Of a DNA stretch of 6,987 bases, positions 5,138 to 6,987 are shown one piece after another. The notes under the pieces are model-generated. The model was not told where the DNA came from, made no database searches, and saw only the letters and a program-made list of their open reading frames with translations. The translations under genes were made by a program, and so were the position numbers. The stretch covers positions 1-6,987 of the forward strand of contig CAKZSF010000193.1 in NCBI GenBank assembly GCA_937920575.1, in the 5' to 3' direction. Positions within the stretch are counted from its first letter, which is position 1, and each line of letters opens with the position of its first letter. The stretch is from an uncultured Sphingomonadaceae bacterium (GTDB lineage Bacteria; Pseudomonadota; Alphaproteobacteria; Sphingomonadales; Sphingomonadaceae).

Positions 5138-6987
5138 TCGTTCCAGCGATTGTTATGACGAACGAACCGTGCTGTCATCAGCGCAATCGGCAAGCCCATT
5201 TGCAAGCGATACACCGTGTCATCATCAAAGCGTGGCGCATCGGGCCAAGTGTCGATGCGGTTGAACAACTCCTCAAAATCAAACAGCTCGCGCAGTTCGG
5301 CTCGCTCTGAGGCGATTTCCAGTTCACGTCTTATGCCGGGCAAAAGCGGCGTCATCCGCGCGTGCCAGTCCGCATTGTGCATGCCGGCTTTCTGTTCCAG
5401 CCTTTGTGCCACTGGCATATGTCCTTGCGACATTGCGCGTGCCAGCCACCGATCTTGTCCATCCCGCGCGAACATATGCGTGGGCAGTGACAAGCAATGC
5501 TCGATCAAATGGCGGTATGCGGTTGGGTCGCGCTGGCTGATCCCGTAAATCTGTTCGAAAGCGATCTCGATCTCGCCAGAGCACATATCGCCGCGCGCAA
5601 AAATCTCGTCCAGCCATTGGCCTCGGGAACCGATGAAATTGCGCGGGTTGTGCAAGTTGGCTTTCTGCGCTCTGACGTCAACTGCATGTTTGCGCAACGC
5701 GTCAGCATTCAGCGCTCCAATCTGTGCATTGGGTGTCTCGATCTTGCGGCCCTTGGCTCTTTGCCAGATCCCCCATAGCCAATCCGGCAAATTGGCCGCG
5801 ACGCCCATGCGCAGAAAACGCCGCCAACGCGAGGTCGTCGCGACAGTATTGCCAGCCACTTGCCGCCATGCCTCGCCCCAACGGCCAGTGCGCACATATT
5901 CGGCAACGGACCAATCGGCTGCGATGCTGAAACTTTGATTGCCATACTCGGCGGAAATCAAGCGGTCGCATCCGGACTTGCGCGCTGCCTCAAACAATCC
6001 GTGATACATGCCGATATTGGTCAGACCCGGTGGCGCGCATCCTATGGCTGCAAACACACGATCCCAGTCATCGCCAAAATCGCTGTTCTCATTTGCAATG
6101 AATTGCGGGCGGAGTGAGGGATGGCATTTGGCAAATTGGCGAACGCGGCTGGTCTCATTGCCATAACCCCAATTGGGCTCGATGCCGTCCCACTTGCTTG
6201 ATGGGATGAAGGTGAAGCTGGGCAGCGGTGTGTTATCGCCAAGCATCGCAGCGGTGCGCGCTGCAACGTTGCTGGAATCCAGTCCGCCGGACAGCAGCAT
6301 GCCAGGGCTGCTTGCGTCTTCAAGGCACGCTTCGATGCCCCGCTTGAGCAAAACCTCGGTCTGCGTGATGGCTTCGTTTGTCGATAGGGAATGATTGATC
6401 TTTATCGACTTCGGCTGCCAATACCGGACTGGGCGAGGCGCTTCTTTGGCGCCCTGCAAGTGGACAATCTCGCCCACACCCAGCCGCCAACTGTTTTCGA
6501 GCCAGCCATTGTTCTCTGTCAGGTTGAGATAAAGGCTGTCCGCCAAGGTGCGTTGATCGAGTGTGTTGGGCAGTCCTGCGGCCTCCAACAGTCGCGGAAC
6601 TGAGGCGACAACCAGTGTCTCGTCAATCCATGCCCAATGCAGCGGGCGGCCGCCAATCGGGCTGCGCGCCAGTCTGCATCCGCCGTCTGAGCGTGCCACC
6701 ACGCCGGCATAATGGCCTACAAGGTGCAGGTCGGCCTGATCACCCCATTGTTCGACAGCGTGAAAATATATCTGCGCTGCCGTTGAATTTTTCCGGATTT
6801 CTAAAGCGCTGCATGCGGCCACTCGATCATCGAGCCAGCCATCAAAGAGCACAGCGGTGCCATCGGGCGCTTCGAAAAACGATTCTTCGGCAGAGCGTGA
6901 TGCTGTGTGCAAATGCCCAATCAGGGCCATCGATCGGGCAGCACCCACCTGCAACACCGAATGTTGCCCAAAAGCACCGATCGCAGA
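5134..6987 (-). CDS. Asparagine-synthetase-like lasso peptide macrolactam cyclase, 5' end cut by window edge
   Basis: Predicted ATP-dependent enzyme that adenylates an Asp or Glu side chain of a precursor peptide and closes it onto the N-terminal amine, forming the lasso ring. The frame stays open to base 6987, giving 617 visible residues, and the extra N-terminal residues SAIGAFGQHS look like the true domain beginning, so a GTG at 6957 is not the start. The true start is probably at or just past the edge. Visible residues 1-190 form a class II glutamine-amidotransferase-like domain, without a Cys in its first 50 residues. The synthetase domain has the pyrophosphate loop SGGLDSS (233-239), EYGNQSFS (347-354) where true AsnB has a GGDD-type motif, and a C-terminal block DPTAYRHLIEHCLSLP (487-502) followed by the Arg/Trp-rich RWLARAM and GMHNADW (535-541), all characteristic of lasso cyclases (McjC type) as I know them. 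It overlaps the exporter gene by four bases. It could alternatively be a different RiPP or amide-forming AsnB relative. Confidence 0.85.
   Translation of the reverse strand, partial: SAIGAFGQHSVLQVGAARSMALIGHLHTASRSAEESFFEAPDGTAVLFDGWLDDRVAACSALEIRKNSTAAQIYFHAVEQWGDQADLHLVGHYAGVVARSDGGCRLARSPIGGRPLHWAWIDETLVVASVPRLLEAAGLPNTLDQRTLADSLYLNLTENNGWLENSWRLGVGEIVHLQGAKEAPRPVRYWQPKSIKINHSLSTNEAITQTEVLLKRGIEACLEDASSPGMLLSGGLDSSNVAARTAAMLGDNTPLPSFTFIPSSKWDGIEPNWGYGNETSRVRQFAKCHPSLRPQFIANENSDFGDDWDRVFAAIGCAPPGLTNIGMYHGLFEAARKSGCDRLISAEYGNQSFSIAADWSVAEYVRTGRWGEAWRQVAGNTVATTSRWRRFLRMGVAANLPDWLWGIWQRAKGRKIETPNAQIGALNADALRKHAVDVRAQKANLHNPRNFIGSRGQWLDEIFARGDMCSGEIEIAFEQIYGISQRDPTAYRHLIEHCLSLPTHMFARDGQDRWLARAMSQGHMPVAQRLEQKAGMHNADWHARMTPLLPGIRRELEIASERAELRELFDFEELFNRIDTWPDAPRFDDDTVYRLQMGLPIALMTARFVRHNNRWNE

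Noticed and set aside
6955..6957. GTG at 6957 as the start of the cyclase
   Set aside because: The frame stays open to the window edge and the ten residues before it look like the beginning of the amidotransferase domain, so the gene is 5'-truncated instead.

Overview
The window comes from a moderately GC-rich genome. The closely packed genes with 4-base overlaps, the GTG starts and the character of the proteins point to an alphaproteobacterium, probably Sphingomonadales (Erythrobacter/Sphingomonas-like). That assignment is inferred from sequence style and family recollection, because there is no rRNA or marker gene here. Six protein genes fill almost all of the DNA, and two of them run off the window edges.

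Left part (1-657, minus strand): the N-terminal half of an M20-family metal-dependent amidohydrolase. It is divergent from the next unit across about 150 bases. Then (809-2733, plus strand) comes a tightly coupled two-gene unit. The first gene is a diacylglycerol-kinase-type lipid kinase. The second overlaps it by 4 bases and is a protein I read as a nucleotidyltransferase resembling the mitochondrial Tam41 CDP-diacylglycerol synthase. If that is right, the pair would carry out two consecutive steps, diacylglycerol to phosphatidic acid to CDP-diacylglycerol.

Middle (2762-3253, minus strand): a small secreted DUF2141 protein, convergent with the lipid unit over a 28-base gap. It has a plausible promoter, with a cluster of three short inverted repeats just upstream of it.

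Right part (3431-6987, minus strand): two overlapping genes of a peptide-natural-product operon. The upstream one, cut by the window edge, is an asparagine-synthetase-like enzyme of the lasso-peptide macrolactam cyclase type. The downstream one is a single-chain ABC exporter. The order cyclase then exporter matches the C-D end of mcjABCD-type lasso peptide clusters. The precursor peptide (A) and the leader peptidase/recognition genes (B) would lie to the right of the window and are not visible. No tRNA, rRNA, CRISPR array, insertion sequence or other mobile element was recognised, and no gene-free stretch exceeds about 180 bases.
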